A DNA stretch of 64,000 nucleotides from Chaunax sp. Z400 (lineage: Eukaryota; Chordata; Actinopteri; Lophiiformes; Chaunacidae), in NCBI GenBank assembly GCA_037577475.1, contig CM075184.1:11551594-11615593 (forward strand), in the 5' to 3' direction. A program made the translations under genes and the position numbers. This document shows positions 33,721 through 45,400 of the stretch, one piece after another (within the stretch, counting starts at the first letter, position 1; every line of letters starts with the position of its first letter). The notes beneath the pieces are model-generated. The model ran no database searches. It was not told where the DNA came from and saw only the letters and a program-made list of their open reading frames with translations.

Positions 33721-35487
33721 CAGCATCTTTCCAATAGCAGGCCCCCCTCTGTAGACTGTGTCATTTTAGGTTGCTTAATAACAACACTCAGGCTGGATCG
33801 ACTGAGGAATTCTATCAAGAACAGCAGTTTGTTTGCAGATGAAAATCATTCCCCTCACAAATCTCAAAAGCTAACACTGGGGGGTGATTGGATGAATGCA
33901 GCCAACGAGCATAGACAGCATTCAGCTGGGGGGGAATTCAATATAACTTATGAAAAGAGAAACTGGTAATAAGTCTGAAAAGACTAGAATTAGAATCACT
34001 TCATTCAACCGGAACAATAATACAGGCATTTGTTTTTCTAAGGCCAGAACAGAGACATACTGACAATTGATAATAGAGCCAAACATGCTGACATACGAGG
34101 TGTAGAGCAATGCAAGACATCAGGAAGAAAAGACTTTCCATATTATTCTACAATTCTGTGTTCAGCATATATAGCTGTTTGGTATTATTCAGATCAATGT
34201 TAGAGATGCCTGAACAGCTGCTGCTCTAGGCTTAGTCATAGGCGATGAGTACATGGTGTCCCAGTGAGAATAAAGGCGGAGAGGGGAGGACATGTACATT
34301 CCTTATTATTTTTTATTCATATGGATGATAACTCTCACAGTACAAGTGCACTTTTGAAGCTATTGAAGCCACAGTGGTGTGGACTGTGCTGTTCTTTGAG
34401 TTCCTTTCACACTGTTCATTATTAACACTGAGAGGCTGAGCGCTGAAAAGGACACATAAGTCTGAAGGGCAAACATGTGGCATAATTTCTATTATGTGTA
34501 TCCAAAATCCCAATAAGACCCAAGAAAGCCATATTACAAGTGTGACAAGGATTCGTTACTGACTGCTGGCAGCACCTGGTCACACATAATCACACTTTTC
34601 CCCTCTGTTTGTGGTGAGTGCATGCACCATAACATGTCATAAATGACTCATAATCACCCATAATTCACATCTCTTGCAATGAAATACTATTTCTGAGACA
34701 AAACACACACGGAGAGAGTTTTCATTTATTAACTACATATCTAGTTCATACTTGGCCTGCTACTTTGTTTGAGGTTCCTTTTCATAGTGCCAGGATTCAA
34801 ACCAGAGTGTCAGTCAGGTGCACTGGATTAGAGGGTAATTTAGATTATTGATGAGATCGTGATATGATTGGTTATGAAGTAAATATATGTTTAAATAGAT
34901 ACTGCAGATTTGAGTTGTTTTGAATGAAATAATGCATGAAATTAAGTTAATTAATATGCTCAGCAGTTGGTTGGTCCAGAGGGCGGAGCTTAACCTATTT
35001 AAGCCTCTGACCATCACAGCTCACGACAAAGACATTTTGACACCTGATGTAGACCAGAAGTGTGGTAAGAGAGTTTTTTTGTGGTTATTGGAGATTGTTC
35101 CTTGATACTTTATTTTCATAGGCTACAGTCTCTGGACATGTTTTGTTTACCTCACATTTTCTGTCCTGTAAATAAAGGCACCTCAATATTTTGCAGCTCC
35201 AGCCAACTTGTCATCATTTTTGAGACAGTGACACAGTTTTTGTAACATCAAGTCTTGCAATCAACATCTGAATATATGTCATCATTTTCTAAACTTTTTC
35301 TAGGTGTTAAATATTAGTTTTACCATTATAAGATAATAATGTTGACTACTCAGTAGCAATCAGGCTACAAGAATGTTTTCACATGCATAAAATCACAAAA
35401 AAATGTTCTATGATTTTCCTCCAAGTCTGTACGCTGAGAAGAAAAATCTCATCAATAAACAATTTTACACAGTCCTTAATACGGCTA

Positions 35488-35981
35488 AGGAGGTTATTTT
35501 TCACCCATGTTCAGTTTGTTTGTTCATTTCTCAGGAAGATTCAGCAAAAACTACTGAACAGATTTCCATGAAACTTGATTGGAGGAAGGGGCTTGGGCCA
35601 GAAAAGACCCCATCAAATTTTGGTGCAGATCCAGACAAAGGGATGGGTCAAGGATTTTTTTAATTTCACTGTCATTTAAATTGCAAGCTTTTTTTTTATT
35701 TTATTTTTTTAGCATTTTCTTTAATTTCTCAGGTAACAATGCATCAATCTTAATGAAAAAAATTCTGATAGATTTAGGGGGTTGGTGTTTACAGTATTGG
35801 TGTGTGCAGAAATAAAAATCCATATCACCAGATTTAAATATGTTTCCATAGGGTTTAGTCTGCCTTGTAAATTTTGGGCACAATGCTATGAGTATAATTT
35901 TGGATAAAGTTTGATTGAATTAAAGAGGACTGTTGGGCCTTGGAGCTCTATCCAGTGCCATTGTAGTTCATTCTGGTGGTT
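35488..35981 (-). repeat. Interspersed repeat family A, inverted copy
   Basis: Begins with AAGGAGGTTATTTTTCACCC, the reverse of the family's AACCTCCTT end. It continues through TTCCATGAAACTTGATTGGA, 'gaaaagaccccatcaaattttggtgcagatcc', and finishes at TGGGCCTTGGAGCTCTATCC then AGTGCCATTGTAGTT. That is the reverse complement of the AACTAGAATGGCACTCAGTA start of copy 1, so it is near full length. Confidence 0.65.
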
Positions 35982-36801
35982 ATATTTCCTAAGTGTGTTC
36001 TTACAATCCTCTTTCTCTTTTGATGCCTCATATAACATCACATATGATGCCCGCAGACCCTAAAATAACAAGTGCTTTGGCTCCTCTGTTTCTATGTGTA
36101 TCTTAATGTCTTTTTTTGTATATGAAAGTTGATAAAAATAAAATGGGAAATACTTCAGCAGGAACTAATCTGCTAAAGGCACCAGATGAAGAGTCAGAGG
36201 ATCAGCAAAATATAATTTATCTAGATGGTAATCCATCGAATAGTTGTGGAGATATTTTAATTTCATTGACGGACCAACACTGGCATCCAGAGAAAAACTC
36301 CACTAGCATTCCTAAAAATGCACATTTTAAAAAAAAAAGTAATTCTGTTCATACCTGACAGTAAAGTAGGCCTCAGGCATGAATGGGTGGTAATTTAGCA
36401 CTTTATTAATCCCACATTTTTAATGAGCATGATATGACTTAAGTGTCCCTGTCTAGATTTAAACACACCACCACTATATAGTAGATAGATTCCCTGGAGA
36501 TACCTCTTAGAAATGTCTCTCTGAGTTGGGAAAAAAAAGAGTGGACTTATCTAAATTACTATGAAGAGCTGGAGGCAGTTAAGTGTTTATTTCATGCATT
36601 ATCTTTTAAAGAAAATATTTCTTTGTGTTTTATTCCTTTTATTTCTTATAATGTGTAATGGTGGGCTGGTCAGGCCTGAGTGTGATGGATCCTGGAGTGC
36701 AGGATGGGGAGGGAGGGGAGGAGGGAAAGGGCAGGGTGTTAGGTCAGCCTGATAGAGATGTCAGCACTGCTTCAGTAATCTTCTGACACCTAAGAGAGTG
36801 G

Positions 36802-36808
36802 TATAAAA
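36802..36808 (+). promoter_or_regulatory. Candidate TATA box of an unknown transcript
   Basis: GAGTGGTATAAAAAAAAGCG is followed by about 200 bases of purine-rich, AG/CAG-containing sequence resembling a 5' leader. No open frame with a domain follows, so any transcript would be non-coding or spliced. Low confidence. Confidence 0.2.
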
Positions 36809-36922
36809 AAAAGCGAGGAAGGGAGCAGGACGGCTGAAAGACCAGCAGCTTGGTGACAGCAGAAGCAGAGACCACCCCAACAACAGCAGCAGGGGGATGC
36901 TGGGAGGGAAGGGAGGGCTGGA

Positions 36923-36996
36923 GGAGGAGGGTGGAGGGGGTGTGAGAGGGGAAGCCAGAGGAGGAGGGTGGAGGGGGTGTGAGAGGGGAAGCCAGA
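36923..36996 (+). repeat. 37-bp perfect tandem duplication, G-rich
   Basis: Two identical 37-base units in a row, starting GGAGGAGGGTGGAGGGGGTG. Multiple G-runs could form G-quadruplexes. Likely a recent slippage or duplication. Confidence 0.9.
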
Positions 36997-37549
36997 GGGG
37001 GAAGCTGATCTTCAGTTGTATAGCTGATAGTTAACCCTCCTCCTAACAGCAGTGTGTTAGACAGAGAGTGGTGAGCCAGTTATCAGCGCAGTGGAGGATT
37101 TAAGCCTTGTCCACCTCATTCAACATCTCCAGCAGAGTAGTGCTAAATGTAATATACCTCATGGAAAACACAAATACACACCCTGGCAGAGGATTCATAG
37201 GAGAGCCTTCAAAATAAGTGAAAATGGATTCTGGGAAAATATTAGATCTTTTTTATATGATGATTTTTGATTTGCTTAAATGTGGAATATGAATGCATTT
37301 AATTAGGTAAATAGCTTTAGCCTCTATGCACATATACACATGCTTATGGACTACCTTACATTCCTAATATGCACAAATACATAGTCACTTTATTGCCTAT
37401 GTCATGCACTCTCATATGCATTAAATCTAATACCATGCTCTGCATCAGGCTGTAAAAGTTGAATCCATTGTTCTGGTAAACAAGTGACCCAGTAGTGAAA
37501 TGTGATTCATGTTGTAGATGCTTATCTGCAGTCAAATATCTCTCCCCAC

Positions 37550-37770
37550 TCACAGACTGCAGCCCAGACGTCGCCTTCTGCTCGCTCCTGCCGCACAGTA
37601 TGAGTCGCTGTGTTTGGCTTTTTGTCTGGGACAATTATGTCATCCATTAACAAGCTTTCTTCTGTTATAGTCCATATCAATTAGAGGTGGATGATAATTA
37701 GAGCTGATGTAGGAGGCAGTGCAGAGAGATTTACTGGGGTTGTTGTGGCCTATGAGGGTTGATTCATGCC
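37550..37770. promoter_or_regulatory. Candidate conserved non-coding block
   Basis: Repeat-free, with GACAATTATGTCATCCATTA, 'gtccatatcaattagagg' and GATGATAATTAGAGCTGATG: clustered TAAT/ATTA homeodomain-type cores. Texture-based inference only. Confidence 0.3.
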
Positions 37771-38689
37771 ACAAAGACGTTGGGCGCTTTTGACACTGAC
37801 ACCTCTGAAGGCTCTTCTTCTCTTATACCAGACCCATGGCAGTCTAAGACCTCAATGCAGGACACTGTCAATAGTTGATCTTGGCTTAACTTTTGTTGCA
37901 AAGAAATGCAGTGAAATGCAAGCCCTATTCCTCAAGAATAACTAAGGGAATTTTACCATTCATCTCATGATTGTAGAAATGTCATCTACAGTGATTTGAC
38001 ATTCAGAGTTGTAAAATCCTCCATTATAGCATTCTGATAACCCTCTAAACTAAAATGATGTCCTGATACTGAAAGCATTGGTTTGGTTTCAGGAGTGGGA
38101 GGTGACAACTTCAGAGGTTCTCTATTCAAATTATATAATGCTGTTTCCGCAACTCTATATACATTTATATTAATCTAGTAAGGAATAAATTATAATGACA
38201 TTAGTTACTGTGAAGAAAACTGAAAAAATTGTTGGTAAATGTTATGTAATATTATTATTAAACTACAGCATTAATGCAATAATCACTCCTAGTGTCTAGG
38301 ATAGAACCCTGATACGTTATGCTAAATAAGGTTCTACTTTTGTCTTTAGAATACATAACATTGTCCGTTACTGCATTACCTCTAACGTTTTATGGTAGCA
38401 TTGTTTTACAAGATTATTAAATGGTAAAACTGGATTAATCTGCATATCTCTCCCAAATCCTTTACCAAGAGGACACACAAGCCAGAGGAGCAATATCAAA
38501 CAAATGTCAGCAAAACACTCTTCAGCTTCAGATGTGTGTCTACATTTAAATGTTTTGAAACGTCCCCCAATACCATGACAGTAATTATACTTTTTACCCA
38601 TCTGTGGTAGCAATGGTGCTTCTGCTTCTCTGTGGCACAAATGACACCTCATACTTGGGCAGCATTCCAGCACTGCAACCTGCTCCATC

Positions 38690-38895
38690 CTCTTTGTCTG
38701 AGCTGCAGGGAGGCTGCAGGATGCCCATCAGTAGCATGGCTCAGATAATGACTTATTGATAGAAAAAGATGCTGGATGCCCCATATTTATTAGCATAAAG
38801 CCAGCTGCTGGCAGCACCACAGCTTCACCACACATCCTATTGATGATTCAATGACCTGTACAAGGCCTGTACATTTTCTGTCATTTTATATTTCT
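38690..38895. promoter_or_regulatory. Candidate conserved non-coding block
   Basis: Repeat-free. Contains GATAATGACTTATTGATAGA, CCCATATTTATTAGCATAAA (forkhead-like and octamer-like) and 'ccagctgctggcag' (E-box pair). Lies in the gene-free DNA 3' of nr2f2. No alignment was possible. Confidence 0.35.
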
Positions 38896-39307
38896 TAGTC
38901 TTGCCAAGCACTAGCAGTCTGCAATTAAGAGCTTCATTTTGTGCTATGAATCAGGTACCAATAGAGTACTTACCAGTCCTTACTGTTACTTAAATTTAGG
39001 TCTATAGGGAGCAAAATATGGGTCTTTGTAAATGTTTACTGGGGAAAAAAATAAAGTTCTGATAATAATACTGATATTTTGAGGAACCCTTAAAGGTAAC
39101 ATTATAGTGTAATATCTGTCATACTTTTAATGCTACCAAACTGTTTGGTACAGTAATAAAATGAAAGTAGCTGAGGAACATATAAAACATGGATATGGGA
39201 TACGTTCCCAACAATGTTTGGGTACGAAGTTTAAATGATGAGGGACTTCAATCAATTATACAGCAGCATACTTACAGTGGAACTAGATAGATGTGTGTGT
39301 ATATATA

Positions 39308-39385
39308 CAGTACCAGTCAATAGTTTGGACACAGTTTCCCATCCACTTGAATGGGAAACTGTGTCCAAATTTTTGACTGGTAGTG
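39308..39385. mobile_element. 78-bp foldback Tc1-type MITE, copy 2
   Basis: Begins CAGTACCAGTCAATAGTTTG, is centred on CCCATCCACTTGAATGGG, and ends TTTTTGACTGGTAGTG. Flanked by TA (39306-39307, 39386-39387). Same length and ends as the copy at 32237. It has inserted at the edge of a TA repeat, as expected for a TA-targeting element. Confidence 0.8.
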
Positions 39386-39408
39386 TATATATATATATAT
39401 ATGTATAC

Positions 39409-39458
<50 letters not shown>

Positions 39459-39504
39459 GTATGTATACATATATATATATGTATATATATATATGTATGT
39501 ATAC

Positions 39505-39537
<33 letters not shown>

Positions 39538-39640
39538 TATATACATATATACATATATATATATACATATATACATATATATGTATATATACATATATAT
39601 ATATACATATATATATGTATATATATATATGTATATTATT
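39386..39640. repeat. (TA)n/(GTATACAT)n microsatellite, about 255 bp
   Basis: Alternating TATA runs with GTATACATAT units on both strands. Open frames of Tyr/Ile/Met here are repeat artefacts. Confidence 0.97.
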
Positions 39641-39929
39641 ATATTGCTGTTATTGCTGTTATATATTGCTGTTAAAGATGAATTTATTGATTATTATATT
39701 TGCAGAAAAGGCTCATAAAACAAAAACCAGTTTAGAGGAAATACTGCTGCATCTAAAACAGAATAATATAATTATTATGATATTTTATGTTTATTTCTAT
39801 GCATTTGTGTTTATATTTAGATATTGTTCAGAAATAAATTTCTGCTTAATTTCTCCCACACAATAAAACACAATGAGAAAAACAACAGCCGCAAACACAG
39901 ATGCTGTAACGCTCTAATGCTAAGCAATG

Positions 39930-40460
39930 GAGAGTTCCCACATGCTGCCCAGTTGACATCCTTGTACACGGGGATGAAAACATATCTAACAGAGCCACAG
40001 AAATGATTGTGGCATATCAAGGGAAGGAGGGGAGACGGTTGCTGGATTCCCAGCATGTCCACATATGACAGTCCTTCGCCGAGGGCTGGCCAATGCAGCG
40101 ACATTGTACGCCTGTCATAGCTGCCCTTCAAGAGCAGATGAAGCTGTCAGCAGGACGATGACTTTATTCTGACAGCCGCTCCGCCCTCTCTCTTCAGAGC
40201 ATTACAAATAAATATGTTGGGTTTCAAAGCTGCCAAGGCCAACGTTGGACAGTGGGTCAGGGGGCCAAATGCAGAGCAAAAAGCATTCCCTTCCCCTCCT
40301 AACCTGGTCTCAATGAGTCTGGTCACCTCACCGGGGCACCCATTCAGCGTGAGCCGTCCAGAGGGCCCCAGGGCCCCAGATCTCACACACTGCCTGCCGG
40401 GGGAGGTTCTGTGAGCCTCTCTCGCCCTCTGACAGCCATCACTCTCTCCCCCCTGTCTGT
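39930..40460. promoter_or_regulatory. Candidate conserved non-coding block
   Basis: Over 500 bases of repeat-free, mixed-composition DNA between AT-rich flanks. Contains CAGAAATGATTGTGGCATAT, 'cattacaaataaatatgttgggtttcaaag' and a GC-rich half (40300-40420). Frames on both strands (104-110 codons) look accidental. Inference from texture only. Confidence 0.3.
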
Positions 40461-42297
40461 GCATCTTTGTGTTTACCACAGTGGAGAGCCAAAAATATCC
40501 TCAGCGGAAAGAAATAGCAAGAACACCAAAGAGTTCAAACTGTTTATGACAGAATGTGATTCAGTCTGATGAGGATAAGCGACCTCTCCTCACTGACTCT
40601 GTGAAGAAGACAAATATTTTATTCATGAAGTTTCTCAAGTCAAGATTTCATCATCAGAGTTTCATGCAGGTTAAAGAATAAACACTTGAGTTGCTTGAAT
40701 GGAGCTGACAGGCCATCTGCAGTGTGAGAGCTTCTCCTCCTCCTCCTCTCACCTCCTTCTCTTCCTCTGGTGTGAGACACAGAATCATGACTCTCTTTTC
40801 AGATGGCTTAATATTCATTTAGCAAATCATAATGTAAAAACACAGCAGTTTATGTTGAACTGTTATTGTATAACACATATTTACAATAATTCATACAAAG
40901 AGATTCTAGTAATGATCTGCAAAGGTTTGTTAACATCCAACAGATGATTAGTTAATTGATACAAGTCATGCAGGCCTATGATTGTAAACTGAATATTTTT
41001 GGGTTTTGGAGTTTTGGAAATTTAGTGATCATTTATCACTATTTTCTGACATTTTAAAAGGTTAATCACCCAAATATTACAGCAGATTAGTCACCAATGC
41101 AAATTATTTTAGTTTATCCCTAAAACCCATCACTTTGATTCATAAAAAAACCACTTGAAGTGTAGTGTTTCCTGTTTGCAGTCTCTGTTTGCAGTTCAAA
41201 TAATTAAATTTTTGCCTTTATCTGTTGAGGGTTAACCCTAAATTGGACTAATTAAACAACGAGTGTCCGATATTCCATTTTAACCTTTGGTATCTTACAG
41301 ATGTTAAAGAGAACAAACACAGTTGGCTGTGAGATCAAAACAAATCCCAGGACCCATTGATTTAAGTGCAGTACATCTCACTAACTCTGTTATTACATAA
41401 CACAGTACAGCCTCCTATTACATAACACAACTGAATGGAGAGACCCTCTTTGCACGCAATCAAATGCAAAACAGCTCGCTTTTGGTTTATGACTCTTTTC
41501 CCTTCATTTGTTTGACTTAACCTGGACACTTATAGATAATATTATGGATATAATATGTTTACACCACTAAAAGAAACATTGTAAGTGCTTTACATATTAT
41601 TACGCTGAGAGATAAAAGTGAGACACTTTTTAAAATGTAGAAGTAAAGCTTGTCACAAATCATTTACTTTATGTAAAATCCATGCTGTCATTAAAGTAAA
41701 CCTGATGTCATCTCGACAGATTAATGCCTGAGTTTTCATCCGGACACATTTGGAAATACAAAGTGTTGAGCTGATTTACCTGTAAAGATATCATTATTGT
41801 ATTTACCTGTTGAGGCTGCACTAAACAATCATTTCCTCTGCAAGCTCATGAATAAGTAGCTGCAGCTGAGATGTGTGTCCCATCTCCAATAAAACACTGA
41901 AGACTCTCCTGATTTAGCCAGATAAGAGTCTGATACCACTGGGATCACTAGTGGCGACACCACTCTGCTCGGCACGGGACGACTTAAGATCCACAGGAGA
42001 AAACCAGCATCATTCAGGTGGTTTAGATCCATTTCATCCTTATTATATGTAACATACAACTTCAAAACTGTTCATAAATGCGTGTACAAAATTTAAATTT
42101 AATTGTTAACCTGCTTTTACCTTGATGAAGAGACATGACTGTGCCACAAAGTCAAGGAACATTTTGTGTGTTAACTTTATTAAAGTGTCTCTGATTTATT
42201 AAAGGTTTATTCTATATTTTACAGACCTTGTTCATCCAATCTGAGTCTGAGATCTTCTCACACACAATAAAATAACTAGACAGCAGTCAGAGGGTCC

Positions 42298-42477
42298 AAA
42301 CCTCCACCAAGGCAGCTCAGTTTTCATCCAGATCCCCACCAAGATTTTAATGGATTCTTCCTTGGGCCAAATTCTACCTCTCTAAAAATGTCATCGAAGT
42401 CCATTTATAACTTTCTGAGTAATCCTGTAGACAAACAAACACCAGGAAAGGTATAACCTCCAAAAGGTGGAGGTAAT
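42298..42477. repeat. Short repeat with CCTCCACCAAGG ... GGTGGAGGT ends
   Basis: Opens AAACCTCCACCAAGGCAGCT and closes ACCTCCAAAAGGTGGAGGTA, so its termini are inverted repeats. The interior carries CATCCAGATCCCCACCAAGA and 'gtaatcctgtagacaaacaaacacc', as in family A. This copy gives the best evidence that family A is a terminal-inverted-repeat element. Confidence 0.65.
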
Positions 42478-42597
42478 GATCATCAGGGAGATGATGAGGC
42501 CTCTATACTCAGTCTGATGGAGAAGCTTTGTGATACATGCTGCGGGACAATGAATAGTTATAAATGGCTTCCTGTGAAAGTACGAATGAGCCATGTT

Positions 42598-42664
42598 ATC
42601 TATGATCGTAATATCTATGATATCTATGACCATAATATCTATGACCATGATATCTATGACCATG
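42598..42664. repeat. Short tandem repeat, ATATCTATGACCAT-like units
   Basis: Four to five imperfect units of ATATCTATGACCAT, some shortened. Met-Val-Ile-Asp repeats on the minus strand come from this. Confidence 0.85.
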
Positions 42665-43096
42665 CTGACTGCTTATCAAGATAAATATAAAGCACAAGAA
42701 TAATCTGAACCACTGATTCACTGAGTAAACAGAACAGTGGGAATCCTTTATGATCAAAAAAATCTCCCACTAATCGACCAGCTGAGGCTACCTCGCTTGT
42801 TTTTAGAAAATTCAAACTTATGTTTTCTACAGTTTTAGGCATTTGCTTTATATTAGATATTGCTTTAAGTTCAGCAACCTCTAAGCTTACTGCTTGTGAC
42901 ACCCAGCACCCAGACTCCCAACCCCCACCGCAGGTCTCCAAACTACAGCCTCAAAAAAGAGAGAAAATTAGAACAAACCGAAACCATTTGAATTAAAACA
43001 AGTGAAACTTGAGGAATCCTGATGATTCTCCGATCCATTGTTATCAGATATCGTCGATCAGCAAGATTACTAACAGCTACTAGTCAGGAGATCAAA

Positions 43097-43109
43097 AGGT
43101 CAAAGGTCA
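43097..43109 (+). promoter_or_regulatory. DR1 nuclear receptor element (AGGTCA A AGGTCA)
   Basis: A perfect DR1 in the gene-free DNA about 8 kb beyond the nr2f2 3' end. COUP-TF proteins bind DR1 with high affinity (established). Autoregulation is inference. Confidence 0.45.
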
Positions 43110-43524
43110 CAGCACACGGACAATATTCCTGTGACCCGTGAATCATCACAGATGATTAAGGAGTGCTCAGAAGGAAATCATGGTCTTTCTGTCTTTGTTA
43201 GCAACAAAGCTACACGATAGGAAACAACAAACACAAGAGAAGAATGCACACTAGAATTCCTCTGTGTTACCAATGAGCTACATGCTAATGTTAGCTCATA
43301 TCCCTGCAGCTAAGGTAGACGGTACAAATTATTCATTATTCCCTGGCTTCGATTTTATGTTGAAAATATACCCCAGATTTCTAAAGGCTTTTTCTTATAA
43401 CATCAAGTGATTGTGTCCATCTTCAATGGTCCCCAAGACAAAACAGAAAGGCTGAGCTCCAACTTATATATCATACTTTTCATTTACTTGATGGAATTAT
43501 ATGACACTTTAAGAAGTCACAACA

Positions 43525-43885
43525 TTCATTCATTTTCTGTAACCTCTTATCTTGTGTAGGGTCGCGGGGAGGCTGGAGCCTATCCCAGCAAACTTTGGGC
43601 AGGAGGCGGGGTTCACCCTGGACAAGTTGCCAGTTTATCGCAGGGTCACATAGAAAGACAAAGAACTATTTTACCTACAAACAATTTAGAGTCACAAATT
43701 CACCTATATTACATGTTTTTAGTGGTGGGAGGAAGCTGGGGAACCCAGAGGGAACCCATGCAGACACAGGGAGAACATGCAAACTCCACACAGAAAAGTC
43801 CCAGGTCCTCTGGTGGATTTGAACCCAGAACCTTCTTGCTGTGAGGCAACAGCGCTGCCCACTGTGCCACCAGGCCACCCTAACC
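43525..43885 (+). repeat. Interspersed repeat family B, copy 1
   Basis: Starts TTCATTCATTTTCTGTAACC, continues GGGTCGCGGGGAGGCTGGAG, then 'acaatttagagtcac', GGGAGAACATGCAAACTCCA and ends AACAGCGCTGCCCACTGTGCCACC. This is one of the commonest interspersed repeats in fish genomes. I recognise the sequence but do not assign a name. Same orientation as the copy at 49153. Confidence 0.85.
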
Positions 43886-43914
43886 ACAACAGTACAGAGT
43901 TTATATTGTTAATT

Positions 43915-44140
43915 GGTTTGATAGTTTTTGCATAAGTAGGGAAAATGTTAATACACCCTATCAATTTGTAATCTGCACCAATAATGGGTTCTTTCCTGGT
44001 CCGTGGCCCTTCCTTCTACCAAGTTTTATGGCAGGAGATCCAGAAGTCCTGAAGTTTTTGTGTAATCCTGCTGACAAACAAACCAACAACCAATGGACAT
44101 GGTGAAAACATGACGTCCTTGGTGGAAATAACTGTACCTT
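43915..44140 (+). repeat. Interspersed repeat family A, copy 5
   Basis: Carries CTTCCTTCTACCAAGTTTTA, 'gtgtaatcctgctgacaaacaaacc' and the end CGTCCTTGGTGGAAATAAC. It abuts family B copy 1. Confidence 0.7.
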
Positions 44141-44461
44141 ATGCTGAAGGACTGTGCTGCATCATGCTGTAATCCCCATTCTGCAGAGAAATGGTCCCTG
44201 TAACTCAATATTTCAGAGGAAGCGTTAATCTATTGCAGCTGGTCCAGGTGGAGATAGTTGTAGCTGCATGCAGATAAATACTTTAGTCCATCTGTTCCCA
44301 AACTAGGGTCAGCCCCTTCTGAATGGTCACAACACAAATCTGAGGGATCATGAGATGAATAATGGTGCAAGAGAGAACAAATAAGATCTGTATTTTTGCG
44401 ATGTTTTTCTAATCTTTTTTGTGAAATATTAGATAATTACACCTCTTTGGGTCTCAAACAA

Positions 44462-44535
44462 TTATCTAAAGCTTGCCTGATCCATGCCTCCACAAAGTTT
44501 AGTGGAACTTGGTTCAATAGTCTTTGCATAATAAG
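44462..44535 (+). repeat. Interspersed repeat family A, partial copy interrupted by a SINE
   Basis: Holds CCATGCCTCCACAAAGTTTA then 'gtggaacttggttcaatagtctttgcataat', followed by three ATAAGGACAA units. The SINE at 44555 follows immediately, and another family A copy resumes at 44805. Confidence 0.55.
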
Positions 44536-44554
44536 GACAAATAAGGACAAATAA

Positions 44555-44795
44555 GGACTGGGCAGCTGTGGCTGAGGAGGTAGAGCGGTCGTTCACGGAA
44601 CAAAAGGTCGGTGGTTAGATCCCCAGCTCTTGCAAGTCTACAAGTTGAAGTATCCTTGAGCAAGATACTGAACCCCAATTTGCTCCCCGGCCGCCGCAAT
44701 TTAGTGGCGGCCCACTGCTCCTCAGGGATGTGTCAAATGCAGAGAAAGAATTTGCCCACGTGGGATTAATACAGTATCTCTAAAAAAGAAAAAGA
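44555..44795 (+). mobile_element. tRNA-derived SINE
   Basis: Starts GGGCAGCTGTGGCTGAGGAG with a polymerase III A box (TGGCTGAGGAGGT) and a B-box-like GGTTAGATCCCC 55 bases later. Then TATCCTTGAGCAAGATACTG, a hairpin around CCGCCGCAATTTAGTGGCGG, and the tail TGGGATTAATACAGTATCTC. It has the layout of common teleost tRNA-derived SINEs and is not a functional tRNA gene. Confidence 0.8.
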
Positions 44796-44804
44796 AATAT
44801 TGAA

Positions 44805-45400
44805 CTAGAAAGGCACTCAGTAGAGCATATATCCAAAGCCCAACAGTCAGGACATGTGTGCCATCAAAATAGCTGCCCTCAGGGTTCTTGTATGTTAAAA
44901 AACAGAGAGAAAAAAATCATGGATCCACCCCTTAATCCACATCTACTCCAAAATTCAATGATTGCTTCTCTTCCACACAGTTTCATAGTAATCTGTCAAG
45001 TAGTTTAACCTTAATTGAGAAAAACGGTCAAAAAACCTTATCTTCCAATGTTCAAAAAAGTGGAAAATAATTCCTGACTCCGCCCCTTTATGTGGATTAA
45101 CTCCACAATTTTCCACAAAGTTCATTCCTCCTACATGACCGACGCTTCTGCCAAGTTTCCTTAAATCTGATTGTTTATGTGTAAAAGACAGAAATTATGA
45201 AAAACGCCTTATGTCACAATGTTCAAGAAAGAAACAAAAAAATCCTGGATCCGCCCCTGTATTCGGATCCACGCCACAATTTAACGGATTCATCCCTGCT
45301 ACATAACCAATACTCCCAGCAAGTTTCATGGAAATATGTAAAGTATTTTTGTGTAATCCTGCTAACAGAGAGACAAACAAACTTAACCTCCTTGTTTAGA
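44805..45400 (+). repeat. Interspersed repeat family A, long copy
   Basis: Opens AACTAGAAAGGCACTCAGTA, as copy 1 does. It repeats 'catggatccaccccttaatcc', 'cctgactccgccccttta' and 'cctggatccgcccctgta' as internal sub-repeats of about 160-180 bases, and ends ACTTAACCTCCTTGTTTAGAT. Confidence 0.7.

Larger units (their letters stand above)
31985..34985. other. Gene-free region downstream of nr2f2, part 1
   Basis: Contains the MITE at 32237 and a GC-richer repeat-free block at 32930-33720 listed as a candidate conserved element. Open frames up to 88 codons show no domain. Confidence 0.45.

Noticed and set aside
34985..35070. Possible TATTTAAG promoter with a short exon ending at GTAAGAG
   Set aside because: Only a weak TATA-like motif and a generic donor; no frame or conserved product to support it.
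39252..39718. Several Tyr/Ile/Met-rich frames of 83-146 codons on both strands
   Set aside because: Translation of the TA/GTATACAT microsatellite.
44560..44640. Possible tRNA gene
   Set aside because: A and B boxes are present but the cloverleaf is not; downstream sequence and tail identify a SINE.
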